A DNA stretch of 64,000 nucleotides from Streptomyces liliifuscus (GTDB taxonomy: Bacteria; Actinomycetota; Actinomycetes; Streptomycetales; Streptomycetaceae). The DNA lies in contig NZ_CP066831.1 in assembly GCF_016598615.1 (NCBI RefSeq), forward strand, positions 1,116,001-1,180,000, in the 5' to 3' direction. This document shows, piece by piece, positions 1 through 8,741 of the stretch. The notes beneath the pieces are model-generated. The model searched no databases, had not been told where the DNA came from, and saw only the letters and a program-made list of their open reading frames with translations. Position numbers and translations under genes: made by a program. How positions within the stretch are numbered: the stretch's first letter is position 1; each line of letters begins with the position of its first letter.

Positions 1-447
1 GAGATCGGCAGCTGCGACGTCTATCGGATCGACCCCGTGACCGGCGGGATCCAGCGGGTCGCGGACGGTTTCGGCGGACCGAACGGCCTGGTCTTCTCGG
101 CGGACGAACGGCAGTTGTACGTCGCCGACACGAGGGCCGGACAGATCCGCGTCTTCGACGTGCACGAGGATCGCACCCTCTCGGACGGCAAGGTCTTCGC
201 CCAGCACACCGAGGGCGGCTTCGACAACATCCGCTTCGACGACGAAGGGCGGCTGTGGGCCGCGGCGTTCGACGAGGGCGTGCACTGCTACGACCCCGAC
301 GGCACCCTCATCGGACGACTGCGCGTGCCCGAGCCGGTCTCCAACATCGCCTTCGGCGGTCCGAAGAACAACCGGCTCTTCATCACGGCCACGACCTCGC
401 TCTACTCACTCATGATGTCGGTGACGGGGCTGCCCCGGGTGCGGTGA
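1..447 (+). CDS. SMP-30/gluconolactonase family lactonase, C-terminal part
   Basis: The reading frame is open from the first base and ends at TGA 445-447, so about 148 C-terminal residues are present and the start lies before the window. Repeated blade-like segments (GGPNGLVFSADERQLYVADT; FDNIRFDDEGRLWAAAFDEG; NNRLFITATTSLYSL) are typical of the six-bladed SMP-30/gluconolactonase/LRE family. These enzymes use a bound divalent metal to open sugar lactones. The family usually has about 290-310 residues, so half is visible. The substrate cannot be told. A role beside the aldonate pathway genes at 11.5-16.8 kb is possible but not shown, because 11 kb lies between. Confidence 0.85.
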   Translation, partial: EIGSCDVYRIDPVTGGIQRVADGFGGPNGLVFSADERQLYVADTRAGQIRVFDVHEDRTLSDGKVFAQHTEGGFDNIRFDDEGRLWAAAFDEGVHCYDPDGTLIGRLRVPEPVSNIAFGGPKNNRLFITATTSLYSLMMSVTGLPRVR

Positions 448-610
448 GTGAGGGCCGTACGACTTCACGGCACCCTCGCTCAAGGGCGTCGGCGGGGGTG
501 TTTCGGCCGATTTCCGACGGGCCACGAGATGCTCACCTCCGTGCATTGACCTCTTCGGCGTACTGCCCAACGGTGGATCCTCCCTACTCGGCACAAGAAG
601 GGAAGTTCCC

Positions 611-1729
611 GTGCGAAGACGGCACTTCGTCAGTGGGTTGATCGGCACCGCGGCAGGGTTCGGGCTGACCACGGCGGCCGGGCCGTTCGCGGCCGCCCGC
701 AGCTCCACCGCCGCGTTTCCCCCGGGCTGGCAGCCCGCGCCCGTGCCGAACGGGCAGGAGGCCGCGCAGCTCCTCGACGTGGCGGCCGCCGGTTCAGGGC
801 TCGCGTGGGCCGTGGGCGAGGAAGGCCGGAACGGCTCCACACGGGGCAGGCCCCTGGCGATGGCATGGGACGGCACGACGTGGACGCGGAGCGGCCTGAG
901 TCAGCTGGGATTCTCCGGGCAACTGCACTCCGTCGCCGGCAGCTCCCCCGACGCGGCGTGGGCCGTCGGCACCGACACCTCCGGCCACGGGCACCTTCTG
1001 GCCTGGGACGGCGTCACTTGGCAGGAGGTGGCGTACCCGGGGCACGAGGACACCGGGACCGAACTCACCGGCGTGACGGTTTCCCCCGACGGGCGGGCCT
1101 GGGTCTCCGGCCGCAACAGTGAGGGGCAGGGGCTGCTGCACTGGAACAAGCAGGTGTGGCGCTGGTGCGCGCTGCTGCCGAGCACGGTGACCGAGGCGCC
1201 GTCCGGCGTCCACCGCACACCGGATGGCGAGATATGGGTGTACGGAACCGATGTCGTCGCTCGCTGGGACGGAGCCTGGACCGAACTGCCGCCGCCCACA
1301 GGGTTCCGCTTCGGTGTCACCGGGCTTCTCGCCTGCGCCGACAACGACGTCTGGCTCACCGGCTACGACTACGGAGTCGGCGGGCCGCCCGGAAAGCCCC
1401 CGAGCTGCGTCCTGCGGCACTGGGACGGCACCGCCTGGAGCCATGTCACCCCGCCGTTCACCGTCGGCCTGCTCAGCGGGATCACCGGCGACGACCAGGG
1501 GCGGCCGGACCGTATCGCCGGCTGGGACTTCTGGGACCAGACACGGGCGCACTATCTGCGCTGGGACGGCACGGCCTGGGTGAGCGAACGCGGACCGCTC
1601 TCGACAACGCCGGTCGTACTCAACGCACTTGCCCGGATCCCCGGCACCGGCGAGTACTGGTCCGTCGGCACGACCTCTTCCTCCCCCTACCCGCCCGCCC
1701 AGGCGCGCATGGAGCACTTCGGCCCCTGA
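611..1729 (+). CDS. Tat-type secreted protein with repeated W-D-G blades
   Basis: GTG start; 372 residues. The N-terminus carries twin/triple Arg followed by a hydrophobic stretch and an Ala-rich cleavage region (MRRRHFVSGLIGTAAGFG, then AAGPFAAARSS), which looks like a Tat signal peptide. The mature part contains at least five spaced repeats built on W-D-G-x-x-W (AWDGTTWTRSG, AWDGVTWQEV, RWDGAWTELPP, HWDGTAWSHV, RWDGTAWVSE), as expected for a secreted beta-propeller. No catalytic motif is recognised. It stands alone between the lactonase tail and a convergent methyltransferase gene. It could bind carbohydrate or cell wall, but no function is claimed. Confidence 0.75.
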   Translation: MRRRHFVSGLIGTAAGFGLTTAAGPFAAARSSTAAFPPGWQPAPVPNGQEAAQLLDVAAAGSGLAWAVGEEGRNGSTRGRPLAMAWDGTTWTRSGLSQLGFSGQLHSVAGSSPDAAWAVGTDTSGHGHLLAWDGVTWQEVAYPGHEDTGTELTGVTVSPDGRAWVSGRNSEGQGLLHWNKQVWRWCALLPSTVTEAPSGVHRTPDGEIWVYGTDVVARWDGAWTELPPPTGFRFGVTGLLACADNDVWLTGYDYGVGGPPGKPPSCVLRHWDGTAWSHVTPPFTVGLLSGITGDDQGRPDRIAGWDFWDQTRAHYLRWDGTAWVSERGPLSTTPVVLNALARIPGTGEYWSVGTTSSSPYPPAQARMEHFGP

Positions 1730-1751
1730 GGCCTGCCCGTACGACAGGCGG

Positions 1752-2567
1752 TCACGGCTTGCGGGCGAGGCCGCCGTGCTCGCCGACGGGTTCGGGGGTG
1801 GCGGAGGCGGGGTCCGGGCGCCAGAGGGGGACGGAAACGACCCCCGGCTCTATGAGATCCAGGCCGTCGAAGTACGCCGTGATCTCGTCGACGGTCCGCA
1901 GGTTGTACGGGACCGCGCCGCTCTCGTTGTAGGCGTCCTGGGCCTGCTCGAAGACCGGATCGATGCCCCGCGAACCGTCGTTGATGGACAGGTGACTGCC
2001 GGAAGGCAGCGCGTCCATCAGGCGGGTCACGATGGAGCGCGCCTGGTCGTGGTCGGCGACGTGGCCCAGGATATTGCTCAGGACAAGCGCGGTGGGGCGG
2101 GTGAGGTCCAGCGTCTCGGCGGCGGCCGCCAGGATCCGCTCCGGGTCCAGCACGTCGGCGTCGACAAAGGCGGTCACCCCCTCCGGGGTGGAGTGGAGCA
2201 GATCCCGGGCATGGGCGATGACCAGCGGGTCGTTGTCGACGTAGACGATCCTGGACTCCGGCGCGATGCGCTGGGCGACCTCATGGGTGTTGTCGGCGGT
2301 CGGCAGACCGGTTCCGACGTCCAGGAACTGCCGGATGCCCGCCTCGGCGACCAGGTACGTGATGTTGCGGCGCAGAAAGGCGCGGCTGCCGCGGGCGATG
2401 GTCACGATGCCGGGAAAGACGGCGGTGTACGCGTCACCGGCCTCCCTGTCCACGGGGTAGTTGTCCTTGCCGCCCAGCCAGTAGTTCCAGATCCGCGCCG
2501 AGTGCGGCACCGAAGTGTCGATCTCCTGATGCGCCTCGGGTCCGGGCGTCGTCACGTGGTCGGTCAT
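1752..2567 (-). CDS. SAM-dependent methyltransferase, pfam04672 (DUF574) family
   Basis: 271 residues from the start MTDHVTTPG; an in-frame upstream start would add 15 unconserved residues. The N-terminal signature SARIWNYWLGGKDNYPVDRE and the motif-I segment FLDVGTGLPTADNTHEVAQ are diagnostic of the actinomycete family of Rossmann-fold SAM-binding proteins. The motif-II acidic segment IVYVDNDPLVIAHARDLL follows. Dozens of paralogues occur per Streptomyces genome and their substrates are mostly unknown. It is a single gene, convergent with the secreted protein gene and read away from the ABC transporter terminators. No regulatory site was recognised. Confidence 0.88.
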   Translation of the reverse strand: MTDHVTTPGPEAHQEIDTSVPHSARIWNYWLGGKDNYPVDREAGDAYTAVFPGIVTIARGSRAFLRRNITYLVAEAGIRQFLDVGTGLPTADNTHEVAQRIAPESRIVYVDNDPLVIAHARDLLHSTPEGVTAFVDADVLDPERILAAAAETLDLTRPTALVLSNILGHVADHDQARSIVTRLMDALPSGSHLSINDGSRGIDPVFEQAQDAYNESGAVPYNLRTVDEITAYFDGLDLIEPGVVSVPLWRPDPASATPEPVGEHGGLARKP

Positions 2568-2734
2568 GAGTGCAGCCCGTCTCTCGGCCGAGGCATGGAT
2601 GGTCCGACGCACAACGTACGTCCCAACTGGCCTGGTGCGTAGAGCAGTTCACGTATCCCACAGGTTCGAGCGGTGGGTTTCGTGAAGTGGCCGGGCGGCG
2701 TTCCCCCACGTGTGAGCGGTCACGTCCCCTTTGG

Positions 2735-2774
2735 GCCCGTACCGAGCGGAGAGTGAGCTCCGCCCGGTACGGGC
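2735..2774 (-). terminator. Strong inverted repeat downstream of the first ABC transporter operon
   Basis: GCCCGTACCGAGCGGAG at 2735-2751 pairs with CTCCGCCCGGTACGGGC at 2758-2774: 17 positions with a single A/C mismatch and a 6-nt loop. It lies in the 377-bp space between the methyltransferase start (2567) and the transporter ATPase stop (2945). It may act as a distal terminator of the transporter operon or as an insulator in front of the methyltransferase promoter. No poly-U run follows, as is common in high-GC actinomycetes. Confidence 0.5.
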
Positions 2775-2821
2775 TGAGGACCGCGCGGACCGTGCTCCGG
2801 CCGCGCAGCTGATGACGGCCT

Positions 2822-2850
2822 CCGACTCGCGGGGGAAGGGCGCGAGTCGG
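2822..2850 (-). terminator. Perfect 10-bp stem, probable terminator of the first ABC operon
   Basis: CCGACTCGCG (2822-2831) and CGCGAGTCGG (2841-2850) form a perfect stem with a 9-nt purine-rich loop, about 95 bp after the ATPase stop codon on the minus strand. This is the nearest strong hairpin to the end of the operon. Confidence 0.55.
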
Positions 2851-2944
2851 TGACCGAAGCGAACACACCGGCCCGGCCGTCGAGGCAGCGCCCGCCCTCA
2901 GCACTTGCGACGGCACAGGACGAGCGGTTCGGGCGCCGGGCGAG

Positions 2945-3736
2945 TCAGGCGCCGGCCTGAAGCTCTGCCAGCTCGGCCTCGAGGTCGGCCATGGCCTCGC
3001 CGCCGGCCATGAGGTCGGTGATCTCTTCCCGGGTCCGTTCGCCCTTGCGGAAGTCGTCGGCCTTCTGGCCGCGGATGAGGACGGCGAAGTGGTCGCCGAC
3101 CATCATGGCGTGCCGGACGTTGTGGGTGACGAGGATGACGGCGACACCCTTGGCACGGGCCTGCATGATGATCCGCAGGACGTGGGCGGCCTCCTTGACT
3201 CCGAGCGCCGCGGTGGGCTCGTCGAGGATGAGGACGTTGGCACCGAAGTAGACGGCTCGCGCGATGGCCAGGGCCTGGCGCTCACCGCCGGACAGACTGC
3301 CCACCAGGCGGGCACCGTCGGCGACGCGGGTGATGCCCAGGGACTGCATCTCACGGACGGCGATCTCGCCCGCCACCTTCTTGTCGAACAGCTTGAACGG
3401 GCCCCACCCCTTGGTGGGTTCGGCCCCGACGAAGAAACAGCGCCCCACACCCATCAGCGGGAACGTACCGCCGAACTGGTGCACGGTGGCTATGCCCTGG
3501 GCACTGGCGTCACGTGGGCTCTCGAAGTCGGCCGGTTCACCGTTGAGTTCGATGGTGCCGCTGGTCGGCTTGTGGAACCCGGAGAGGATCTTGATGAGGG
3601 TCGACTTGCCCGCGCCGTTGTCGCCGAGCAGACACAGCACCTTTCCGGCGTCCACCTCCAGGGAGATGTCCTGCAGCGCGTTGGTGCCGAGGAACGACTT
3701 GTTGACGCCCGTCAGGCGCAGAAGGGGTGCGGTCAT
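2945..3736 (-). CDS. Sugar-type ABC transporter ATP-binding protein
   Basis: 263 residues from ATG 3736 (MTAPLLRLTGV). It has one nucleotide-binding domain: Walker [19 protein letters not shown]-loop region ATVHQFGGTFP, signature LSGGERQALAIARAV, Walker [13 protein letters not shown] and the H-loop histidine in ILVTHNVRHAMM. It resembles the single-domain ATPases of the CUT2-like carbohydrate uptake systems (FrcA type) rather than the double-length RbsA. It starts 2 bp after the stop of the permease and is the last gene of a binding protein-permease-ATPase operon. It is a paralogue of the ATPase at 26505-27431. The likely cargo is inositol or a related sugar, inferred from the shared operator described at 6489. 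Confidence 0.92.
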   Translation of the reverse strand: MTAPLLRLTGVNKSFLGTNALQDISLEVDAGKVLCLLGDNGAGKSTLIKILSGFHKPTSGTIELNGEPADFESPRDASAQGIATVHQFGGTFPLMGVGRCFFVGAEPTKGWGPFKLFDKKVAGEIAVREMQSLGITRVADGARLVGSLSGGERQALAIARAVYFGANVLILDEPTAALGVKEAAHVLRIIMQARAKGVAVILVTHNVRHAMMVGDHFAVLIRGQKADDFRKGERTREEITDLMAGGEAMADLEAELAELQAGA

Positions 3737-3738
3737 GG

Positions 3739-4803
3739 TCAGGCCTTCTTCGCGGATCGGGGCGTGTACGACAGGGCGAGCCGACGGAACGTGTTGTTCA
3801 TCAGGACCGCCGTGAGGATGAGGATGCCGAGGATGAGGCTGGCCCAGTCGGAGTTCCAACCGGTGTAGTAGATCCCCTGGTTGACGATGGCGAACGTCAG
3901 GGTGCCCAGCACCACGCCGAAGACCGAGCCGTACCCGCCGGTGAGCAGTACGCCGCCGATGACCACCGCGATGATGGAGTTGAAGACGAAGGACTGGCCG
4001 TTGGCGACCTGGGCGCCGTTGTAGAGGATGGTCTGGATCACGCCGACCAGCGCGGCACCGAAGCCGCTGGCCATGTACAGGGCGATCTTCACCTTGGCGA
4101 CCGGGATGCCGGTGGCGCGGGCGCTCTCCTTGTCACCGCCGATGGCGAAGATCCAGTTGCCGTACTTCATCATCTGCAGCAGCACCGCGACGCAGGCCGC
4201 CAGGCCGATCCACCAGAAGATCGCGACTTCGAACTGGCCGCCGATCAGCTGCCCGAAGAGCGCCTTGGAGAGCGGGTCCGGCTTGACGGGAACGCTGGTC
4301 GTGCCGGTCGTGACCCGGGACAGACCGAGGGTGAGCCCGGCCATACCGGACAGCGTGGCGAGGGTGACGACCAGGGACGGGACGTTGGTGCGCGTGACGA
4401 TGATCCCGTTGAGCAGACCCGTCAGGACCCCGAGAGCGAGCGCGAGCACGATGCCGACGATCATCGGCGCGCCCCAGTGGCCGGACACGATGGCAAGTGT
4501 CATGGAACTCCCGGCCAGCACCGAGCCCACGGACACGTCGAGTTCACCGGCAATCATCAGCAGTCCGACGGGGATGGCGATGATGCCGAGCTCCGCGGCG
4601 ATGTTGAGCCAGCTCGCCGCGCCCGCCGGGGCCAGGAACTTCTCGCCTCCGAAGATCGCGAAGAAGACGAAGACACTGATGGTTCCGATGAGCGCGCCGG
4701 CCTCAGGACGGTGACGCAACTGCCCCAGCGGGCTCTCGGACTGCTTCGGTGGGGCGACGGCTGTCTCTTTCTCGGCCGTCGTGTCGGGAAGTGAGGTTGT
4801 CAT
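3739..4803 (-). CDS. Sugar-type ABC transporter permease
   Basis: 354 residues with about ten hydrophobic segments after a charged, Pro-containing N-terminal tail of roughly 30 residues. Conserved elements of the BPD_transp_2 (RbsC/FrcC) family are visible: GVLTGLLNGIIVTRTNVPS, the cytoplasmic loop IFAIGGDKESARATGIPV, and the late motif [20 protein letters not shown]. It forms the membrane channel for the lipoprotein encoded upstream and the ATPase encoded downstream. The permease at 25414-26499 is a clear paralogue, sharing the GG(D/N)KESARA(T/V)G(I/V)PV loop. Confidence 0.92.
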   Translation of the reverse strand: MTTSLPDTTAEKETAVAPPKQSESPLGQLRHRPEAGALIGTISVFVFFAIFGGEKFLAPAGAASWLNIAAELGIIAIPVGLLMIAGELDVSVGSVLAGSSMTLAIVSGHWGAPMIVGIVLALALGVLTGLLNGIIVTRTNVPSLVVTLATLSGMAGLTLGLSRVTTGTTSVPVKPDPLSKALFGQLIGGQFEVAIFWWIGLAACVAVLLQMMKYGNWIFAIGGDKESARATGIPVAKVKIALYMASGFGAALVGVIQTILYNGAQVANGQSFVFNSIIAVVIGGVLLTGGYGSVFGVVLGTLTFAIVNQGIYYTGWNSDWASLILGILILTAVLMNNTFRRLALSYTPRSAKKA

Positions 4804-4893
4804 CGGTCTGGTGTCACCTTCGTGGATCTCGGATGTGGTGCGCGGTCTACGGGGAAGAGGTGCCGGGCCCGGGCCGGGCCCGGCACCCGTTGG

Positions 4894-5985
4894 TCAGCGA
4901 ACGCCGGCCTTGGTACCCGCGATCGCCTTGTCGACGTTGTCCTTGACGACCAGGAGCGGGCCGGTCAGGAGCGGGTTCTGCGGCGGGAGCACGCCGTAGG
5001 ACAGGTACTGGTTGGCCATCGACACCGCGTAGAAGCCCTGCAGATACGGCTGCTGGTCGATGGCGAACAACTGCTTGCCGTCCTTGATCCGGTCCAGCTG
5101 GCTCTGCGACAGGTCGAAGGTGCCGAGCTCGACCTTGTCGCCGGCCTTGGCCTGCTCGATCGCGGCGGCGGCGCTGTCCGCGTCCTGGACGCCGATCGTC
5201 ACCAGGGCGTCGATGCTGGAGTCCTGCAGCAACGCACCCTTGATCGCCTGTGTGACGGCCGACGGGTTGCCGAAGTTGGAGGAGGGCAGGGGCAGTTGCT
5301 TGGACGAGGAGCCCTTGCTCTTCGCACCGTCCTTGATGCCCTTGCAGCGCGCCTCCTGGTTGGCCGAGCCGGGCACTGTGTTGACGCACAGGATGTTCTT
5401 CGCGCCCTCTTCGGCGAACTTGACGCCGCCGGCCTTGCCCGCCACGTAGTCGTCCGACCCGATGTACTTGACGCCACCGACACGCTTGGCCGCTTCGGCA
5501 CCGCCGGAGTTGTAGATGAACACCGGAATGCCCTTGGCCACGGCCTGCTTGATCGCGGCGTCCTGGTTCTCGGGGACCCAGTCCGGCACGAGGATCGCCG
5601 ACGGGCTCTGCGATATGGCGGTGAGTGTCAGCTTGGCGGCGTCCGGGCCGAGGTTGTCGTAGTTCTGCGGGCCCAGGAACGTCACCTTGCCACCGCCCGC
5701 CTTCACCAGGTCGGCCGCGTCCTCGCCACCCCGCTTGATCGCGGACCAGAACGGGTCGTCGGGCTTGCCGCCGATGACGTAGATGGAGTTCTTGCCGTTG
5801 CCCTTGTTGGCGGCCGCCCCACCCCCGGCGGTCGCCGTCGACTTCCCGGCGCCGTCGTCGGTGGCCTTGCCGCTGGTGCACCCTGTCAGTGCGGTCGCTG
5901 CCACGGCGAGCACGCTGACCGCGGTCAGGGCCCTTCTGGAGAGACGTCGGCCGAGCAGCGGCCGTCCGATCTGAGTGCGTTCCAT
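4894..5985 (-). CDS. Sugar-binding lipoprotein of the first ABC transporter
   Basis: 363 residues. The signal sequence is Arg-rich, then hydrophobic, and ends in the lipobox LTGC, with the mature protein beginning CTSGKATDD. A Gly/Ala/Lys linker is followed by a periplasmic-binding fold of type I (IYVIGGKPDDPFWSAIKRGG). The late segment LFAIDQQPYLQGFYAVSM corresponds to EFAVDQQPYLQGY in the paralogue at 24398-25417. It is the first gene of the operon and lies 90 bp upstream of the permease. The candidate promoter and LacI operator lie about 500 bp upstream, giving either a long leader or an additional nearer promoter that I could not recognise in 5986-6488. Confidence 0.92.
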   Translation of the reverse strand: MERTQIGRPLLGRRLSRRALTAVSVLAVAATALTGCTSGKATDDGAGKSTATAGGGAAANKGNGKNSIYVIGGKPDDPFWSAIKRGGEDAADLVKAGGGKVTFLGPQNYDNLGPDAAKLTLTAISQSPSAILVPDWVPENQDAAIKQAVAKGIPVFIYNSGGAEAAKRVGGVKYIGSDDYVAGKAGGVKFAEEGAKNILCVNTVPGSANQEARCKGIKDGAKSKGSSSKQLPLPSSNFGNPSAVTQAIKGALLQDSSIDALVTIGVQDADSAAAAIEQAKAGDKVELGTFDLSQSQLDRIKDGKQLFAIDQQPYLQGFYAVSMANQYLSYGVLPPQNPLLTGPLLVVKDNVDKAIAGTKAGVR

Positions 5986-6488
5986 GTGCGGGGTACTCCT
6001 TCAGGTGATTCCGGGGGAGCGCTCGCCCGGGCCAGGCCAGGTGGCATCGGAGACGCGCCCGGGTTGTTGTGCGAGGGTTTGTCCCTCGTGAGACAAGGGA
6101 GAACCAGGGCTCACGGGGCTTTGAGGGCTGGGTGGCCGGCGGGCCGGACAGGGTCGAGCAGTGTTGCGCCCGCGCCGGGCACACGAGGGAACCAGGTGCA
6201 GACGAGGGGGGGGAGGGTCGTACGGCGGCCGCATGGCCGGTGGGGCCAAGCTCGGCGCATGGACATGAGCGGCATCGGCGACCGTTGGTCAGGTCACCTC
6301 GACACAGACATGTCCGTCACATCGCGTGTTTCTCGGGGCCGGCGTGCCGGCTTCGCTGATCACTGGCCGCACCCGGCAACGGTGCTCCGGTCAAGGATCT
6401 TGTACCTGTATCAAGGGCCAGGGAGAGCGTCGACAGACACGCACCGTCCGGGTCGTATGGGAACCACCACCCGTTAGCTCCGTATTTC

Positions 6489-6542
6489 TTAAAACGCTTT
6501 AAGCGGTGCGCAGAGCATGCTTGCGTTTCAGGAACGTGTCAA
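6489..6542 (-). promoter_or_regulatory. Promoter with LacI operator for the first ABC transporter (degenerate copy)
   Basis: On the minus strand TTGACA (6542-6537) is followed after 17 bp by CATGCT (6519-6514) as a -35/-10 pair. Just downstream, at the expected transcription start, lies TTAAAACGCTTTAA read on the plus strand at 6489-6502. This matches the palindrome TTAAAGCGCTTTAA found exactly at 23786 and 28619 in 13 of 14 positions. The region 5986-6488 contains no supported gene. Confidence 0.65.
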
Positions 6543-6674
6543 GACCCTGTTCTCAACCGGAAGCCGCCCCCTTCGTCCGCCCTCAGGTGCCACGCCCCGA
6601 ACGGCCGCTCCCGGAGAGGCCGTTGCCGGCTTCGGCACGCCCGATGGCTGCCGATGCCGAGCGGCTCGACGCGC

Positions 6675-6885
6675 TCAGCGCACTTCCGCCGTGCTCCCCC
6701 GCTCGATCAGCGAGGGAGCGAGGACGATCTCGCGCTACGCGGCGCGTCAATGATCGAGGCGCTGCACGGCGGCCGTCACAGCCTGCCGGGCCTGCTCCTC
6801 GGCGTTCTGGCTGACGGTGGTCAGGTCGAAGCAGGCCGGCCGGGACAGGGCGTCGTCGTAACCGGCGACGGAGAGCGCCCGGACG
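6675..6885 (-). pseudogene. LacI-family regulator, C-terminal remnant with two nonsense codons
   Basis: Read on the minus strand, one frame gives SVAGYDDALSRPACFDLTTV, SQNAEEQARQAVTAA and QRLDH, then a TGA (6749-6747), RAA, a TAG, and REIVLAPSLIERGSTAEVR before the final TGA (6677-6675). The intact LacI at 22681-23712 ends SVAGYDDDTLSRLSCFNLTT, AAAVERLDHG, then EPREVVLPPQLVIRGTTAEPA, so the match continues across both in-frame stops. The DNA-binding domain and most of the effector domain are missing: homology breaks at about 6885. It sits beside the transporter whose operator resembles that of the intact regulator, so this was probably the transporter's own LacI gene. Confidence 0.8.
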
Positions 6886-7194
6886 GCATCGTGCGCTTCC
6901 TCGACTTCGTGCTCGACACGCGGCGCGACAACCGCGGCCTCGCGCACGTCCTGACCGGCGCGGGCCTCAGCCGGCTGACCGGCCTGTCCGCCCGCACGGT
7001 GGCCGCGTTCCGGCCGCACCTCGAACGTGGCCGCGAGGCCGGGCTCGTCCATTCCGACGTCGAGGACCTGATGCCGGCCTTCCCCATGGCGGCCGGCGCG
7101 ATGGTGGACAACGACGTCGTCCACCGCGAGCAGCTGAACGACCGCGTCCGCGCGATGCTGCAGCGGGCCCTCTTCATCGACCGGGGCCGTCTGA
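6885..7194 (+). pseudogene. Probable TetR-family regulator, C-terminal remnant
   Basis: The plus-strand frame from about 6885 reads GIVRFLDFVLDTRRDNRGLA, SRLTGLSARTVAAFRP and VHREQLNDRVRAMLQRALF. This is amphipathic helical sequence typical of the ligand-binding half of TetR proteins. No start codon with a ribosome site and no helix-turn-helix precede it. The frame begins exactly where LacI homology ends and then runs without a stop, antisense through the esterase gene. I therefore read it as a fragment left by a rearrangement. Family assignment rests on general sequence character, so confidence is moderate. Confidence 0.45.
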
Positions 7195-7211
7195 CGGCCG
7201 ACCCCCGTGCT

Positions 7212-8741
7212 TCAGTCCCGCGCCGGGGACACCAAGGGCAGCGGGGAGAAAGTGTGCCGCTCCCAGAGCCGACGGGAGGTCTCCTCGGGGTAGGCGGTCG
7301 TGGTCGGTTCGGTGTCGAGCAGGTGGACGAGGCGCTGTTCGGTGTCGTACGGGGACCAGCCCGGGTCGCCCGTCCTGGCGAAGGCGGTCCAGGCGGAGCG
7401 GACATGGGCGGAGAGCGCCTCTGCCTCGGGGGACGGCTCGGGGCCGATCAGCATGCCGCCGAGTCCGTCGTAGACGCCGAAGGTCAGGGGTACGTCCAAG
7501 CCGTGGCAGGCGCCGAGGGCACCGCCGTCGGCCGGGGCGGGCCAGGTGAGTTCGTACAGGTGGGCCTGGCCGCCGCCGGCGGTCTGAGCCTCGGCCAGGT
7601 GCAGCGAGGGCATGCGGAACAGCCAGTCGGACTGGACGAGTTCGAAGAGGTACTCCGCGGAGGCGTCGGGGAACGCGGCGCGGTAGGACCGCTCGGGGTC
7701 CGGTGTCGGCCCGAACAGTCCGAGGGCCGTCGACGCGAGGCCCTCGTCGACCTGACCGAGCAGTCCGCCGAGGAGGAGGAAGAGCCTGTACTCGTCGCGG
7801 TTGTGCCCGGCGATCAGTTCGACGTCCCGTGCGCTGCCGTTCGCGAGCGCGTCCCACGGCGTGGTGGGCAGGATGTCGCCGTCGACGACGGGTGAGAACG
7901 GGGTGGGCGTGAGTGCGACCGGTCCCCAACGGTGCACGTACTCGCGCATCTCGGCGGTCAGTGCGGCGCCCGCCTCGGGCAGTTTGCGCGGGTCCACGGC
8001 GGACAGGTCGGCGACCGTCGGGCGCAGTCCCAGTTCGCCCGCGACGGCCTCGGCGATGTCGGCGGCCAGCTCGTTCGAGAAGAACGTACCCGGCACACTC
8101 TGCGCGACGGCCCGCCGGAACAGCCCCCGCGCCCGGGGCATGGACATCAGCGCGGCGATGGACCCGGCGCCGGCCGACTCGCCGAAGACGGTGACCTGGT
8201 CGGGGTCGCCGCCGAAGGCGGTGATGTTGTCGCGCACCCATTCCAGAGCGGCGACCTGATCGAGCAGGCCCCGGTTGGCTGGGGCTCCCTCGATCCGGAG
8301 GAACCCCTCGATGCCGACGCGGTAGTTGAGGGTGACCACGACCAGGTCTCCGTCCCGAGCGAGACGGCTGCCGTCGTAGGCGGGATCGTCGGCGGAGCCG
8401 AGCTTGTAGGCGCCGCCGTAGATCCACACCATGACCGGGCGGCGGGCCGCCGGATCGGCCTCCGGCGTCCAGACGTTGACGGTCAGCCAGTCGTCACCGG
8501 GCGGCGGTCCGTCGGCCGGGACGGGCGCGGGGCCGAACGGCTCCTGCGGGGGTGGCGGGCCGAACGCGAACGCCTCCCTCACCCCGTCCCAGCGGCCCGC
8601 CGGCCGCGGCGCCGCGAAGCGCGCCTCGCCCACCGGGGGCTGGGCGTACGGGATCCCGAGGAAGACCGCCAGGCCGTCCTCACGGCGACCGCGGACCGTG
8701 CCCGTCATGGTCGTGGCCTGGGGAAACTCTTCACTGCTCAT
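7212..8741 (-). CDS. Type B carboxylesterase (para-nitrobenzyl esterase-like)
   Basis: 509 residues from ATG 8741, chosen because GAGGAG lies 5 bp before it; a GTG two codons upstream overlaps that site. The alpha/beta-hydrolase features are clear: FLGIPYAQPPVGEARF near residue 30, oxyanion-hole IYGGAYKLGS near 107-116, and the nucleophile elbow TVFGESAGAGS with Ser about 189. An acidic residue sits in HNRDEYRLF and the catalytic His in GACHGLDVP. There is no signal peptide, so it is probably cytoplasmic. It hydrolyses carboxylic esters; the physiological substrate is unknown. A divergent HxlR regulator does not share its intergenic region. Its 3' end abuts the TetR remnant. Confidence 0.92.
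   Translation of the reverse strand: MSSEEFPQATTMTGTVRGRREDGLAVFLGIPYAQPPVGEARFAAPRPAGRWDGVREAFAFGPPPPQEPFGPAPVPADGPPPGDDWLTVNVWTPEADPAARRPVMVWIYGGAYKLGSADDPAYDGSRLARDGDLVVVTLNYRVGIEGFLRIEGAPANRGLLDQVAALEWVRDNITAFGGDPDQVTVFGESAGAGSIAALMSMPRARGLFRRAVAQSVPGTFFSNELAADIAEAVAGELGLRPTVADLSAVDPRKLPEAGAALTAEMREYVHRWGPVALTPTPFSPVVDGDILPTTPWDALANGSARDVELIAGHNRDEYRLFLLLGGLLGQVDEGLASTALGLFGPTPDPERSYRAAFPDASAEYLFELVQSDWLFRMPSLHLAEAQTAGGGQAHLYELTWPAPADGGALGACHGLDVPLTFGVYDGLGGMLIGPEPSPEAEALSAHVRSAWTAFARTGDPGWSPYDTEQRLVHLLDTEPTTTAYPEETSRRLWERHTFSPLPLVSPARD

Noticed and set aside
4822..6477. A 551-codon plus-strand frame over the first binding-protein gene
   Set aside because: It is the high-GC mirror of the lipoprotein gene, which has a signal peptide, lipobox and fold motifs; the mirror frame has no recognisable domain.
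6654..7895. A 413-codon plus-strand frame
   Set aside because: It joins the antisense of the LacI remnant, the TetR-like tail and the antisense of the carboxylesterase. The esterase on the other strand has all its motifs, so only the 6885-7194 piece was kept, as a remnant.
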